Assembly (NCBI GenBank): GCA_019925095.2
Contig: CM034409.1
Coordinates: forward strand, 3,227,001-3,291,000
Direction of reading: 5' to 3'
Origin: Dendrolimus kikuchii
Taxonomy: Eukaryota > Arthropoda > Insecta > Lepidoptera > Lasiocampidae
DNA length: 64,000 nucleotides
A program made the position numbers and the translations under genes. The notes beneath the pieces were generated by a model, which saw only the letters and a program-made list of their open reading frames with translations, did no database searches and was not told the origin of the DNA. Shown here one piece after another: positions 21,632 to 54,000 of the stretch (position 1 is the first letter of the stretch; every line of letters starts with the position of its first letter).

Positions 21632-23130
21632 GTAAGTAGAATCATACATACATACATACATAACTTCACGCCAGTTTCCTTGCGGGGTAGGCACGAACAA
21701 CAGAGTGCCATTTAGGCTTATTCTTACACTCCTCACTTGCCTCTTTGACATTCATAACTCTTGTCATGCAAGCTCGTCTGTTCTTAAGGCTCCTGACATC
21801 ACCTTCTGCTAGTACACGATCAATTTGATCATGGAAGGTGTGTCGTGGCCTTCGTAAGTAGAATCATAAGAGTATAATATCCTCCTTATTCTCTTATACA
21901 GTAGATATAGCTGGACATCTGGTAGGTGCCGTACGTGACTAAAAGGCGAACTTATATTTCGGGCAATATATTAGTGATGCTGTTACGCCATCCAATCCGG
22001 CAACGGAGCCGGTCTTTTGGGAACTTACTTTTGGAAATTAACAAAACGCACGAATTAAACCGTTTGATATTTATGTTAATAGAGATGAAAAATAGTAGTA
22101 ATTTACAAAAAGAAAAAGCAAAGTATATCTACTTACTAAATAATCACTAGTTATCTACACAAGACAAAGTTATGTCTTTTTATAACTTAGTTACATTGCC
22201 AAATGTACCCCAAAAACTTGATAGTTTGACATTATGAATGAATATGCTTTATTGTGTTTTAAAAGATGCAGTGAATAGAAATAAAATTTTAGAATACAAT
22301 AGGCAGTCTTATCGTTACTAGCGATTTCTGCCAGACAACCTTTGGATGGACAAAAAATCTGATAATAACAGAGGCATGTTGCAGTATTCTCACTACCGAA
22401 GCAGTATTTTATAAATATATACATACATGATATAATATACATAGATTAACAAAATATAAAAATTAAACTATCCGTGCAGGAACGGAGAAAGAATACAATT
22501 TTCCTGCGGCCGGGCGGCCTGTCGTAAGAGGCGACTTAACAACCCACAGCCAGGTGGTAGGGCATCTGCCTGACTGGATGGCTACCACCCCTGGTCTAAA
22601 GTATGTCGCCATAACAACCATGAGTTGTGTTCTGGCATTTGTGATCAGGTTCCAGTCTCCTTTAAGAGAGCAGCAGCGCATTTGTAGCACCTTTGGTGTT
22701 GCAAATGTCTATAGGCGATGGTAACCGCTTTCAATCAAGTGAGACGTCTGTCTGTCTGCTGAGCTACTGCAATAAATAAAATATTATAAAATACACTTAC
22801 ATAAATAAATATAAAACTAGAAAAAGCTGGCAATAACTGCTGATGCTGATCTTTCACAAATCTACTAAAAATAGGCAGTGAGTTTATTTTATTATGCTGA
22901 GTCTGGGTCCAATTTTAGGACTTATATCGTGTCCTTTATTTTATTTGTCTCAGTATTGTTAAAGTGTATATTTGTCCTAATTAAAACAATTCTTTCTTCT
23001 CTCTGATGGGTTATGACAAATGATTCAACGGTATTGAATATTCGCTTGTCTCGCAGATCGGCCCTGGTCGCAATAGCCGCATTCCTGGACGCCTTCCAAA
23101 AGATAGCAGACGCCGCCACCAACGCTAGGG
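21570..23130 (+). CDS. mim: missing-in-metastasis (MTSS/mim) homologue, two internal exons
   Basis: Two plus-strand exons (21570-21631, 23057-23130) join in frame (AA|A, Lys) to give 45 residues, including 'PMWEEFISKATKLHSALK' and 'AFLDAFQKIADAATNARG'. This matches the N-terminal IMD/I-BAR helix region of MTSS1/missing-in-metastasis proteins, where a Trp-Glu-(D/E)-Phe-Ile segment is followed by the AAFLDAFQK(V/I)AD signature. These proteins bind membrane phosphoinositides and actin and shape protrusions. Both exons have consensus sites: acceptors tttacag and tctcgcag, donors gtaagt and gtgagt. The exons for the protein start and for the rest of the IMD, proline-rich region and WH2 motif were not found; the former should lie left of the window, the latter further right. 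The short intron carries an RTE and a SINE. Confidence 0.8.
21647..21853 (-). mobile_element. RTE-like LINE 3' fragment in mim intron
   Basis: The last ~200 bp of the family in antisense ('catacatacataacttcacg' to 'gtgtcgtggcc'). A perfect 15-bp target duplication 'gtaagtagaatcata' flanks it (21632-21646, 21854-21868). The duplicated sequence starts with the splice donor of exon a. Confidence 0.95.
21869..22471. other. mim intron, no recognised element
   Basis: AT-rich. 'caataggcagtcttatcgtt' (~22298) resembles 'caataggcggccttatcgtt' (~13067), showing a shared repeat tail. Confidence 0.4.
22472..22780 (+). repeat. SINE family 1, full-length sense copy in mim intron
   Basis: 'ccgtgcaggaacggagaaag' to 'gctactgcaataaataaaat'; same strand as mim. 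Confidence 0.85.
23057..23130 (+). CDS. mim: mim exon b (IMD domain)
   Basis: 74 nt between 'cttgtctcgcag' and 'gtgagt'. Completes Lys, then encodes 'SALVAIAAFLDAFQKIADAA' and 'TNARG', ending one base into the Gly codon. It holds the most conserved stretch of the IMD N-terminus. Confidence 0.85.
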
Positions 23131-23529
23131 GTGAGTCTTTTACATATATAATGCTATTTGACACTTGAGTGTATTTGAAATAATAGTCACTTTGTTTAGA
23201 TTTAATTTAAAATTGTTTTATTACTTTCATACCCATACAATGAATTTAAAATGGAATAGTTAAAAAAAAGTAAGTAAAAAAAAAAAACCCCGTTTTTAAA
23301 CTTTCTTCATTGGTGCTCCGCTCCTATTGGTCTTAGCGTGATGATATATAGCTTATAGCCTTCCTCGATAAATGGGTTATCTAACACTGAAATAACTTTT
23401 CAAATCAGACCAGTACTTCCTGAGATTAGCGCGTTCAAGCAAACAAACAAACAAACTCTTCAGCTTTATATATTAGTATAAGGTACACTAAAAGAAAACT
23501 TAACTTATTTAAATTGTGTTCGTTCCATG
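23131..23529. other. Intron with degenerate RTE-tail repeat
   Basis: 23300-23480 ('ttcattggtgctccgctcct' to 'aacaaacaaacaaac') recurs at 50400-50590. Lepidopteran dispersed repeat of the kind ending near 'tatattagtata'. Confidence 0.5.
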
Positions 23530-23830
23530 GTCCGTCAAGACTATGCCTATAAGTAGAATACTGAGCGTAAGTCACCGTCTTCTATACGTAGGGTGCCCAT
23601 AAGACTGGCTACTTTTCCTCGCTGGATCGCCATACTGATCCGTTGTCCGAGGTAGGCACCAGCCTTCTAATCACCTGAAGAGTCATCGAGTCGCTTTGAT
23701 AATTTTTGTAGAGGCTCATGACCTTGTGAGCCCACGGTCCAAGCGTTTCAATTGCAAGTCGCACAAATCTATAACTCTCATTTAGGGTTGCGTACTTGCG
23801 CCGCTTGAGTGATGAAAATTTCATACTTAG
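23530..23830 (-). pseudogene. LINE C-terminal remnant ('ETLGPW' family)
   Basis: Reverse strand reads 'SSLKRRKYATLNESYRFV', 'ETLGPWAHKVMSLYKN', then loses frame against the 31895 copy. Retrotransposon ORF end. Confidence 0.6.
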
Positions 23831-24146
23831 CTTTTAGGATTATGCTTTATAATATATATAGGGAAGTCCGTCAGTGGGAGAATTCCGTACATCTCTCGTC
23901 GTACAACAAATCGTCCAGGAAAGCAAAGACACCATTTAACTTGTATGTTCAAATTGTAGTTAGCGTTAACTTCAGTTAAACTGTACGAACTCACTCTACT
24001 GCCGGACATCCCTTGACTACACGTAAATTATAAACATAGCGAGGCCACAATGCAGAAATCTACGATGTCGCACAACGCATGGTGGGATTTTGCGAAGCGT
24101 TGCCTCGTTTTACAAGTATATTCTTTTTATTAATTGTGTATCTGGT

Positions 24147-24350
24147 AAACAGACAGACGGCCATGTAAAAGTGGCTACCATCGCCTATAGATGTTTGCAA
24201 CACCAGCCCCAAAGCCAACGCGTTGGCAGCCGTTATTAACCGTGCAGGAACGATGTAGTAGTCAAGAGTTTGCCGCCATTACAACCTTGAGTTGTGTCCC
24301 GATATTATTGGCCAGGTTCCAGTCTCCCTTTGAGAGAGCTGCATACGTCT
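24147..24350 (-). repeat. SINE family 1, scrambled antisense fragment
   Basis: 'cagacagacggcc', 'gtggctaccatcgcctatag' and 'gtttgcaacacc' run antisense, but later blocks ('ccgtgcaggaacg', 'acaaccttgagttgtgt') run in sense. The copy is rearranged. Confidence 0.5.
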
Positions 24351-24448
24351 AGTCACACACATTGTACAATATACGCGGGACGGATGATGTGCGAGCGAGA
24401 TACAGCAACTATTAATATGTGCGCTCCCGCGTTGCGCTAGCCAGTAGT

Positions 24449-25000
24449 AACTACATTACGTCGCTCTCGCGTAAGTATTTCGATCTCGCACCGCACCTTC
24501 GAAATCCGCTCGTCGTGTCCGCGTCCGATTATAAGCCTCGTTGAAAGGCGCCGCCGATCAAGATCTCTCCACGTCCCCGCGAGGGTTGCTGGGAGACATA
24601 GCCCCCCCCCCACAGGATAGACTACGCGTGTTGCTGGGAAGTTTCTTTCGTCGTTTCTTGTCTCCCAGCCATAACACGTTGCGAAACGGCAGTAAGATAG
24701 CGTAGGCCGACGCGAACCACCGATCCCGGCCCACCGGGATCCTTCCCCTCGGGCTTTATATTACCCGTCGCCTGTTCTCAATTAGTGCTTTGTGTCGCCC
24801 TATGGTGGGCATCATTAAATTCATCCCCCTTTCATGGCACCAGTCCAACCGAGGTAAAACTCCTTAGGGAGCTCCCTCGAGCAAGTTGCCCCCCCGGGCT
24901 CGAGCGCCTTCGCTTCGCGAAGTCACTCGCCCCAAAGACCCCGGTAAAGTTGTAAGGTCTTCGGACCAACAACATAAAGTGAAGTCCAATAAAAAAAAAA
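24449..25000 (+). mobile_element. Retroposon with A tail and 13-bp target duplication
   Basis: 552 bp bounded by exact 'gctagccagtagt' at 24436-24448 and 25001-25013, ending in 'gtccaataaaaaaaaaa'. GC- and CpG-rich, with a long C-run at ~24600 and 'gatcccggcccaccgggatc'. No coding frame is recognised, so it is a 5'-truncated LINE 3' UTR or a large SINE. Confidence 0.85.
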
Positions 25001-25256
25001 GCTAGCCAGTAGTTCGTTGTCCGCTGCGATGACTAGACGTACGCAGCTCCCATAGTATAAATAGTCGTTAAAAATGTTTTTGTTTTTCTTTATGCGTCTT
25101 AATGTAAAAAATTAGTAAGACAAGTCAAGTGTTATCCTTGTTTCATTATGAACTGATCATATCAATATCCGATGACATTTTTGCGTTGCATTATCGCGTT
25201 GCGGTGCGATGTCGTTTTGCGATACTTCGACCCACCATAGTGTTGTGGCCTCGCTG

Positions 25257-25777
25257 TAACCTGTAACCTTTACCAAATCTAACTCATTTATATTACTTAA
25301 ACCAAATATAAGTTCCTTCTACGGCTCGGTTATATCAGGTCGGGGTCACCACTGTTCGGGATTGGATCCCGGGTCACTACTGTTATATGTTATGCCACTG
25401 AGGTTTGCTGTGGTGGTATATATGATTCCTCTTCTGACTCCAATTGGGCGTGTCGGGTAAATGGAGATAAAATAAAATAAAAGGGTTAAATTATATACTG
25501 TCTTTAATTTAGTACGTACGACTCAACGACGACGACGACAGTACCACAATATATCCACACATTACAATTTTTGCTGAATTGCAACTGTCGCTAGCCGTCA
25601 CACCAAACTTTCATTTGCAGTCGTTAACTTGCGAAGAAGTACTTTTTATCGTTTGAACACACATCTGCTTAATTGATAACTTATTACTTAAATGGAAAAT
25701 TTCTGTCTAAGTGGCCAGTTGAGCCCTTATCATCGTTGGGACCAAATTTTGTTATCTGGTCCTCCTAAAAAGTATTT
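25257..25777. repeat. LTR-like repeat fragment and unassigned sequence
   Basis: 25330-25460 ('gtcggggtcaccactgttcg', 'cccgggtcactactgttata', 'gcgtgtcgggtaaatggag') has the look of a degraded retroelement LTR or UTR, but no partner copy is present here. Confidence 0.35.
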
Positions 25778-26010
25778 ATGTTTTATCACATTTTAAACTA
25801 CCATCGATATCAACCAAGCAATCAATCGATATCGATCAATTACTCCAAAAACTTATTACTCCTATTCATAAAACTACGTTTTTCAGTAATTCTTTCACGG
25901 TTAAGGCTATCCAACTTTGGAATACACTGCCTGTTGCTGTCAGACAAGCAAAATCTCTAATAACAATTAAGAACATGGTCAGGAAATTCTATCTGCAATA
26001 TATGTATTTT
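25778..26010 (+). pseudogene. LINE ORF C-terminal remnant
   Basis: One frame reads 'FSNSFTVKAIQLWNTLPVAV' and then 'RQAKSLITIKNMVRKFYL', the typical end of a non-LTR ORF2 (LWN.LP followed by a basic 'FK..L' segment). No upstream reverse transcriptase remains. Confidence 0.5.
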
Positions 26011-26516
26011 ATATCATTAGTATTATATTTATTTATTTATTTAAGCACAAAACAGATTACAATCATTAAAAATGAATCAATAACAATGTAATATATAGGG
26101 CTAGTTCATAATCCAAACTATGTGCTAATTAAACGAACGTCAAAGTAGATATTCTATTGAAAGTTGTTCATATTTATTTTAAAAATAATATAATATTGCA
26201 TATAACTATATATTTATTATGTATATAACTTATGTGTATATTTGTATATATAGTATAGTTATATATTTATTATTAAAATGTAAGTAATCGTACAATAATT
26301 ATGTATACCACCATCGCCACTCTTAATCAGAAATATTCTTGACACGGGTTGTGTGGAAGAGATCGCTTTTTACCGATAAGACCGTCCTTTGTACACAATT
26401 AGAATAATACTAGTTCTTAAGTTTCTGTAATGGTGTAAATTAAAGTTTTATCTATCTATCTATCAATGTTTTTTAATTAAAATTAGACATCAAGTATCAC
26501 TATCTGAGTATTGCAA
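26011..26516. other. AT-rich 3' flank of protease gene 1
   Basis: Very AT-rich, with a (TATC)n run at ~26448-26463. Reading down the minus strand from the stop at 26517, no obvious polyadenylation site was chosen with confidence. Confidence 0.4.
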
Positions 26517-47080
<20,564 letters not shown>

Positions 47081-47454
47081 TGTGATGTATTTGATATATT
47101 ATGAACAAGATATTTGCAACTAAATACTTTATTTAAACTTTACCTATAGCCTAGTAATGGTGCGAATCTCTCGGTGGCGAAATACATACTATGCTTTAAA
47201 CGATACAACTTATCTTTGATGTGTTATTTTGATATGTTTAAATCTCGGAGAAGTGTTAGGCTAAACTCAAACGACCGGCCACAGCAGCGACAAACAGTTC
47301 ACACATTTTGTAGAGACTACGTGTGTCCGGTGGGCGGTGGTGTGGCCTCTTTGTTCGCACGGTGGCGCCTGGCCGCCACCCGTTGCTGTGGTCGATGGCC
47401 CGTTTGCAGGTGGCCTTAACTTTGGGCATAATTAAAGCTTTTACAGAGAAGTGC
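47081..47454. other. 5' flank of protease gene 1
   Basis: Should hold the promoter and 5' UTR. 'tttaaataaa' (minus strand, ~47128-47137) is TATA-like but no matching initiator at the usual spacing was found. 47270-47420 is GC-rich ('ggtgggcggtggtgtggcct' region read on plus). No immune-type binding site is called. Confidence 0.35.
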
Positions 47455-47589
47455 AGAATAATATTTTGGAACGAAGTTCCTTATCGCGCGTTGTGAAAGG
47501 GGGCTAGACGGAAAAAATTCTAACGAAAAGTTGTCACGACACTTTTTGCTATAGTAAGCTATTGTAAGCTGTGCGGCGTCGCATGTTTC

Positions 47590-47621
<32 letters not shown>

Positions 47622-47715
47622 AATTCCAATTACAATTCCTTCACTAATTAATCGAAAGGAACTTCGTTCCATCCGGGTGTCCCTTGACACCTCTCAAGTT
47701 TTTTTTATATATTGC
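47455..47715 (-). repeat. Element D, inverted short copy
   Basis: Reverse complement of 36105-36600 with a (CTGT)n/(CT)n block at 47588-47622 replacing its (GA)n block. Confidence 0.6.
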
Positions 47716-48645
47716 TAGCTTTTTGCAGCGGCTTCGCTTGCGTTAATGTAACTTTTGTAGACAGAGTGGAGGACCGGCCGTTGGGAGTGCCACACGCAGG
47801 CCGCTAACCTGCTTCCAGGTGGGAGATAGTGCGCAAATGTATTACCCTAACGTTATCAAAAAAAGGATATTTTTTTTTTGAAGTGAAATTTCTTTAAAAT
47901 AGTTGTGATTTGAAATTCGATGAAACGACTCGACTCGATGATAAAGCGACACTAAAAAGAAATATACACATAAATCTATAGGACTAAGCCTGCGAGAGAA
48001 TGAGATAGAATACATTATATTTAATTATTTAAACACTATGCTCATAGAGTTAGTATTATTTTGAAGTTTTCTTTGAAGGTCTGATCATTGCGGGATCTTG
48101 CTCTATTATATAGATACTAGGATATGCCCGCGACTTTGTCCACGCTTGGCTTGGTATTCCCTCGGGATTTCCGGGACACAAAGCATCGCAGCATTTCAAA
48201 AAAGAACGTAAGCTATCGTTTTAGTGGAAACTGTGTCGGAATAAGCTAATTTTTATGCATCACGCAACAACTTCAACCCGCTCCCAGGAAAATTCCTGCA
48301 GGATTCCCGGGACAAAAAATATCACACATTTTATTACATTAAATTTGCTATCAATCATTCAAAACAATCACATTGCAATTAAATTTATTATAAAACGGCC
48401 ATTTTAAATCATTCCCAGAAAAACTCCCGCGGCATTCCCAGGATAAAAAGAAGCGCAGAGTTTTAAGTCTAAGAATTAGCTGTCGATCAGCGAAATCGGC
48501 CAAGTAGTTTTTTACGTGATTCCCGAACAAACAGACAAAAATCTTTAAAAAAATGCATCGTGTTCTCCATCGTTGATATAGTCTATTCCAGTTGATTTTT
48601 TTAAATAGCATTAATGTACAGACACGGCATGTTTAGAATTTTTTT
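47716..48645. repeat. Intergenic repeats, no gene
   Basis: 47890-48010 matches 15650-15750. 48110-48560 contains three rounds of 'ccgggac(a)aaaa...gcag' text and 'cgatcagcgaaatcggccaa', degraded RTE/SINE tails. Confidence 0.45.
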
Positions 48646-48648
48646 AAC

Positions 48649-48957
48649 AGGAACGGAAAAGGAATACTGATTCCTGCGTTGGGGCGGCCTGTCATAAGAG
48701 GCGACAAAACAACCCACAGCCAGGTGGTAGGGCATTTGCCCGACTGGATGGCTACCACTCCTGGTCTTGAGTATACCGCCATAACAACTTTAAGTTGTGT
48801 TCCGGCATCAGTGACCAGGTTCCAGATTCTACTTTAAGGCCGGCAGCACATTGGCAGCACCTCCGGTATTGCTAATGTCCATAGGCGACGGTAACCACCT
48901 TCCATAACAGTGTGTCGTTAGCCTGTCTGCCGTGCTTGAGCAATAAAAAAAAAAAAA
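48649..48957 (+). repeat. SINE family 1, diverged sense copy
   Basis: 'caggaacggaaaaggaata' to 'gcttgagcaataaaaaaaaa'; more substitutions than the other copies. Confidence 0.8.
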
Positions 48958-49077
48958 TATACAGATAAAGGCTGAAACAAGTGAAAGAAATAAAGAAAAA
49001 CCATTTATTTAGTATATTAAGACATATTAGAAAAAAATGTTTATAAATATTATAATTATATCATAACAAACAATTAG

Positions 49078-49869
49078 TGTTTTGGCTTGAGTATTACTTA
49101 AATAAAATTAATACATTTATGTCAGAAGAAATGTAATTGTATAATTTTATTACATGCTTATATTACATAACAAAACTAATATATTCGCTCTACCAGCATG
49201 TCGCACTGTGTACTGTCAACACTCACCACTCTGCCGTCTTTGTACTGCCTTTTTTTTGAGGCGGGGGAAATGCGTTTTGCACACTACCGGGTCCTTTACT
49301 AGGGGTTACACCAAAGCGACGAGAGGTGACACCACGAATGGGCACCAGAGTCAAATCGCCGGCTTGTGTGGAGACTCGAGTACTCAATACTCCACTAAAA
49401 CCACCCTCCTCCCATGTGCCCCGCGCTTATGGCAGGAAGAGCGTGAGACTTAGAACGTAGTTACGCCCACGCTGAAACTGCTTTGTACTGCCTACAATAA
49501 TATCGGGTAAGCACATCAAGAAGTTTCACACTCCTTTTTGATTATTTATTTAACTTCACTATTTATTTATTTTCTTCTTTTTTCTAAATTACTATGTACT
49601 CAATGTCTTTATTAATATACTGCATGCTGTGTTCGCACCAAGAAGGCTAGTCAACAACCATATTATCTGTGTTCTAGTTATGTTTAAAAGTAAGATGAGT
49701 TGGTCAGTTTGCGAGCCAAAAAAAAAATATCTCACTATGGTTCCAAAGGGTGCAGTTCAGCAAATGTCAGACACAAGTAATGTTTTGTCTTGAGTTTTCC
49801 TTAAATAAAATTAATACATTTATGTCAGAAGAAATGTAATTGTATAATTTTATTACATGCTTATATTAC
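49078..49869. repeat. ~80-bp direct repeats around a repeat-C copy
   Basis: 'taaataaaattaatacattt' to 'ttattacatgcttatatta' occurs at ~49099-49166 and again at ~49801-49868. Between them is repeat C antisense (49248-49470) plus unassigned sequence. Confidence 0.75.
49248..49470 (-). repeat. Dispersed repeat C, antisense copy
   Basis: 'ttttttttgaggcgggggaa' to 'gtagttacgccca'; see 6385. Confidence 0.65.
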
Positions 49870-50834
49870 GATTAATATCTTATCTATATCTAAACTAATA
49901 TTATAAAGAGGTAAAGTTTGAGAGTTTGCGACGTTGCAGGGAGTAATCTCTGGATCTACTAAACCGACTTTACAATTGCTTTTACTGTTCGACAGCTACG
50001 TTAACAGGGAGTGTCATAGGCTATATAACATGACGCTATATATGTATACTGTATACCACGGGAGCGGGATAGAGTGCGGGTGAAACCGCGCCGGGCCGCT
50101 AGTCTAAAATAAAATTTAATTATAAATAAAAATATTTCTCTATCCCACGGAAGGAACATCATTAATCGGTATAAGAAGTATCCTAAGTTCTGATCTGCGT
50201 CGAGTGTAATCTCTAACGAAAGTACAAAATTCTAAAAGTTGTATAGTCGGAACCTGCTGGTCCGAATTAACCCCTCTGATTTCTTTCCAAGTTATTAAAA
50301 TGAATTATACAAACTTGACAATTCTATAGATTTATTATATTACTAGCTTCTGCTCGCGCCTACGCCCGCGTGGAATAGTAAAAAAAGTAAGTTAAAAAAA
50401 CCCTCCGATTTTGAAACATTCTTATTGATGTTCCGCTCCTATTCGTCTTAGCGTGATGCTATATAGCCTTCCTGGATAAATGGGCTATCTAACACTGAAA
50501 GAATTTTTCAAATCACACAAGTAGTTCTTGAGATTAGCGTGTTCAAGCAAACAAACAAACAAACTATTCGGCTTTATGTATTAGTATAGATAGGTAGATA
50601 AACATAGTAATTGACAGGCTGATATCCTCCGCTACACTGTTAATCTGCTGGCCCTTTATGGTGGTAGAAGTAACGCCAGGGAGCTTTAGATGAAATAGTA
50701 CTTGCCAGTTCCACATTATCTTAATGAATATCCCATCCTAGTGGATGTGCGTAAAACATTCTCAACTCGCTAAAAACCATGTCAGCTCGGATCTCCTTAA
50801 AAATTAATGTATAATTATCCAAGCCTGAGCACAA
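49870..50834. repeat. RTE-tail repeats, intergenic between the two protease genes
   Basis: 49880-50110 ('tatctaaactaatattataa', 'gcgggtgaaaccgcgc') and 50345-50590 ('tactagcttctgctcgcgcc', 'aacaaacaaacaaac') are lepidopteran tail repeats. No gene lies between the stop of gene 2 and the element D flank of gene 1. Confidence 0.5.
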
Positions 50835-51092
50835 TTATTCTATAATAGTATTGAGAATCCAGTCTATGTAAGGGTAAATATTTGTATAAACGCCGGGCAC
50901 GTCCTCAAGGGAGCACTGAGAGGGTCCGAAACTGACCAAACCGATTGCTTCGAAGATCTGGCCGCTGTCATAGACCAATGGGCCTCCTGAATCGCCCCTG
51001 CAGGCGTCTTTACCCGGTTCCCCTCCAGCACACAATTGAAGATTCCATAGTTGAATTTGCAGCGGCGGCTTTGTGTACGATGTTTGGCATTT
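50835..51092 (-). CDS. Protease gene 2 exon 8 (catalytic Ser, stop)
   Basis: 258 nt, acceptor 'cttgttctag', phase 0. Encodes 'KCQTSYTKPPLQIQLWN', 'LQLCAGGEPGKDACRGDSGG' and ends 'YIDWILNTIIE', TAA. Shorter than its gene 1 partner by five codons, mainly after 'VSFGP'. Confidence 0.92.
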   Translation of the reverse strand, partial: KCQTSYTKPPLQIQLWNLQLCAGGEPGKDACRGDSGGPLVYDSGQIFEAIGLVSFGPSQCSLEDVPGVYTNIYPYIDWILNTIIE

Positions 51093-54000
51093 CTAGAACA
51101 AGACGTTTAAAAAAGACTGTCATTTCATCTGCAGCCAATCGATGTCCCCAGCTAGGTGTGGGCCCTCCTAGGTCTGCACCGCATATACCGGTCTTTCACC
51201 TTCCTCAACAAGTGTGGGCCCTCCTAGGTCTGCACCGCATATACCGGTCTTTCACCTTCCTCAACAAGCCCTTACCGGCGACTACATGCAGGTCGTCGGT
51301 CCATTCGGCTGGAGGACATCCTACGCTACGTTTACCGGCGGTCTCCACACTCTCCACTACAGACACATTTGCTCTGCAGTCGGTCCAAGACAGACATGAC
51401 TATTTTGCGAGCTGTGTCATGTTGGTTCTCTTACGGATATATCAATTTGTGAGTTATGTTGGCTCTTTCTCTTATATTTCATATAAACATCTTCGAATAC
51501 TAGCGGGTAAAAGCATGCATTTCTAACAGGTTTCCGACCTTGTTTTTTTTTTTTTTACTATAGATAGATTTGCGTTTGACCACGATCACGTCCAGTACCG
51601 GACGATGATGCGGTCGAAGATGGAGCACGCTTACCTAGATAATACCTATTCACACGAGACTTGAAGATTCCCGGATTGTACTTTTCTGGAAACACGGACT
51701 CTGGTAGTGCATTCCACAATTCTGCCGTACGCAGAAGGAAGGTGGAGGCGAAACGTTTAGTACGCACTGGTAGCGTTTCCACTGTGAAACGATGGCGCAA
51801 ACCAGAGCGTCTTCTGGTCCGAAGATGGAATGGTGTAGGGGGAATCAGGTCAAACAGTTCAACCGCACACTCTCCGAAATGAATCCTATAAAAAACCGAT
51901 AGACTAGCAACCCGGCGTCGATGCTCTAAGCTTTGAAGCCTTGTATTGACAAGCTAGTCGCTACCAATCAACCTCTTGGCTCTTCTCTCAATTATTTATT
52001 GAGAGAAGAGCTCATAATTAATTATGTGTGTGTTGTTACAATGATTGAAATCTGTGCATTTAGATAAACGCTGTGAAACTCGCGAAGCCGTCTTGGCCAA
52101 TCCATAAGAGGAAGACCCAACATAGCTTGCTCCATAGTCCGCTGAGCGACTTTAAATTTGTGGACCGGTACCACCGTCAGTGTATAGGTCTTGACACCAT
52201 AATGAGAAGGACGCACTGCTCGAAGACTTTCGTCTTCAAGCACTGCGGAATGGTTGACGAGAACATAGGACGAAGCATACCAAATTAGGAGAAGACTGTA
52301 CCAAATAATAAATCTGACAAGGATTACATAGAGGCGAGAAACGTCAACTGTTTTATTTATTTGCCTGCAGAACCAAAGGCTTTTAATCGAAAATAACCGC
52401 ATAAGCTACTCAACGGATATTCTATTTCTATTCTATTTTTGCGTATAATGGCTCCAACGCATTAGGCATTGATTTTGCTAATGTAAACTCAACGGATATT
52501 GTTCATAATAATTATTGACAGTTTTTTTCTGCTTTTCCACTTTGATTATTTCTTACATCTTTCCATTAAATCTTCTTATATATAAAAATGAATCGTAGAA
52601 ATGTATGTACGCGCATAACTTGATAACGACATTACAGATTTTGGTTAAACTTTTTGTGTGTGTTTGGGTAGGTCCCCGGATGGTTTAGATTTACAACTGG
52701 AACCGGTAAGTGGCGCTAGGATCCTCCTAATCTCCTGAGCCAATTTTGATGATTTTGTTTTTGTGTGTTTAAGTGGTTAGATGCACAATTAGACCCGGTA
52801 GGTGGCACTAGAATCGGGTCCTAGATTTTTATTTTTTCAGGGCAGGACGTCTGCCGGGACAGCTAGTAGTTTATAAGTAAGATGGCATACGATTTTCACA
52901 TATTTAGCAACTAATATCTCGTAAGCTAAATTCGCCACCTCACTTCTTAAATTGCATATAATAAGCCTAGCTGCTGTATATGATGCGTTTTAAATTTAAT
53001 TTAATGATATTTATCGTCTAATAAACGAATCGCTTACTTCTAAAGGCACGTAAGGCAAGTCGACGTATAACTTGGTAGGACTGAAAAGCTTTGTTTCGGT
53101 AGCACCCCATCCTGCTACGTATAGCCTCAAGTCCTCTGGTGGATTCAGGATGAGGTCATTCGTCGGAAGACAGATGGGTCGAATGAATTCTAAAATATGA
53201 AATAAAATCGTTTTAAACTGTTATTACAAATTTACAAGAATTAAATAATAATAAAATGGTAAATATTTTTTCAACACACTTGCTCATAAAGTGGCTCTAT
53301 GGTCACCGCAATTAGGCACAGAATGACACCCATAACCAAACTGTGAGTAAAAAACATTATAACTCATTAGTGAGTTATAGATTTTTTTTTTAATTTTATT
53401 GGTTGAGTTGCTTTGTTCTTAAAAAAGTTTTTTATTCAAAAGAAAAAAGATCGTGTTCTATAGAACAAATAAATTAATGTTCCTATTGCTTGCTCATTTC
53501 ATGCAACTTCTTATTTAAATAGATAATTTTAACTCGTACGTGTTTAATAAATAAAACTTTCACTCATGTATAACTTTTTTTTATCTACTAAATAAAATTA
53601 GTTTTTGTTGTTATTTTATTCACAAGTGTGTTGAAAAACGTCGTATGATACACGTGTGTATTGATGATTACCGTCCTCGGCTCTCTTAAGACCCTCGCCT
53701 ACGGCTCGAGTCTCAATGGCGCCTCGGCGGTAATCACCAATGTTACACACTAGTACCATAATGTACTATTAACACCAGGGGCGTTACCAACACCTTGCCG
53801 TCGGCCTCAAACAAAAAATTATAGGCGTGGTTAGCCAGCTCATTTTCTATCCCTTCCCACATCCACACGCATATGGATACAGGCGGCGCCACCTCCGGAG
53901 GACGACGTGTAACATCCTCAAGCAGCGCTCGCGCATTCATTATTGTGTACCGCATACATTGTGGTCTTTGAATTAGCGGTCAGGCGCCCTTTGACGACTA

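Larger units (their letters stand above)
24035..25255. mobile_element. Possible non-autonomous DNA transposon with inverted ends
   Basis: 'agcgaggccacaa' at 24037-24049 is repeated inverted near 25244-25256 ('ttgtggcctcgct'). Inside each end lie 'atgtcgca' and 'gcaacgc' words in mirror order. The retroposon at 24449-25000 and a SINE piece sit inside. No transposase, and no clear target duplication. Confidence 0.4.

Noticed and set aside
47117..47137. TATA box and initiator for gene 1
   Set aside because: 'tttaaataaa' and 'ttagttgc' are only about 10 bp apart, not the usual ~30 bp, so no promoter is annotated.
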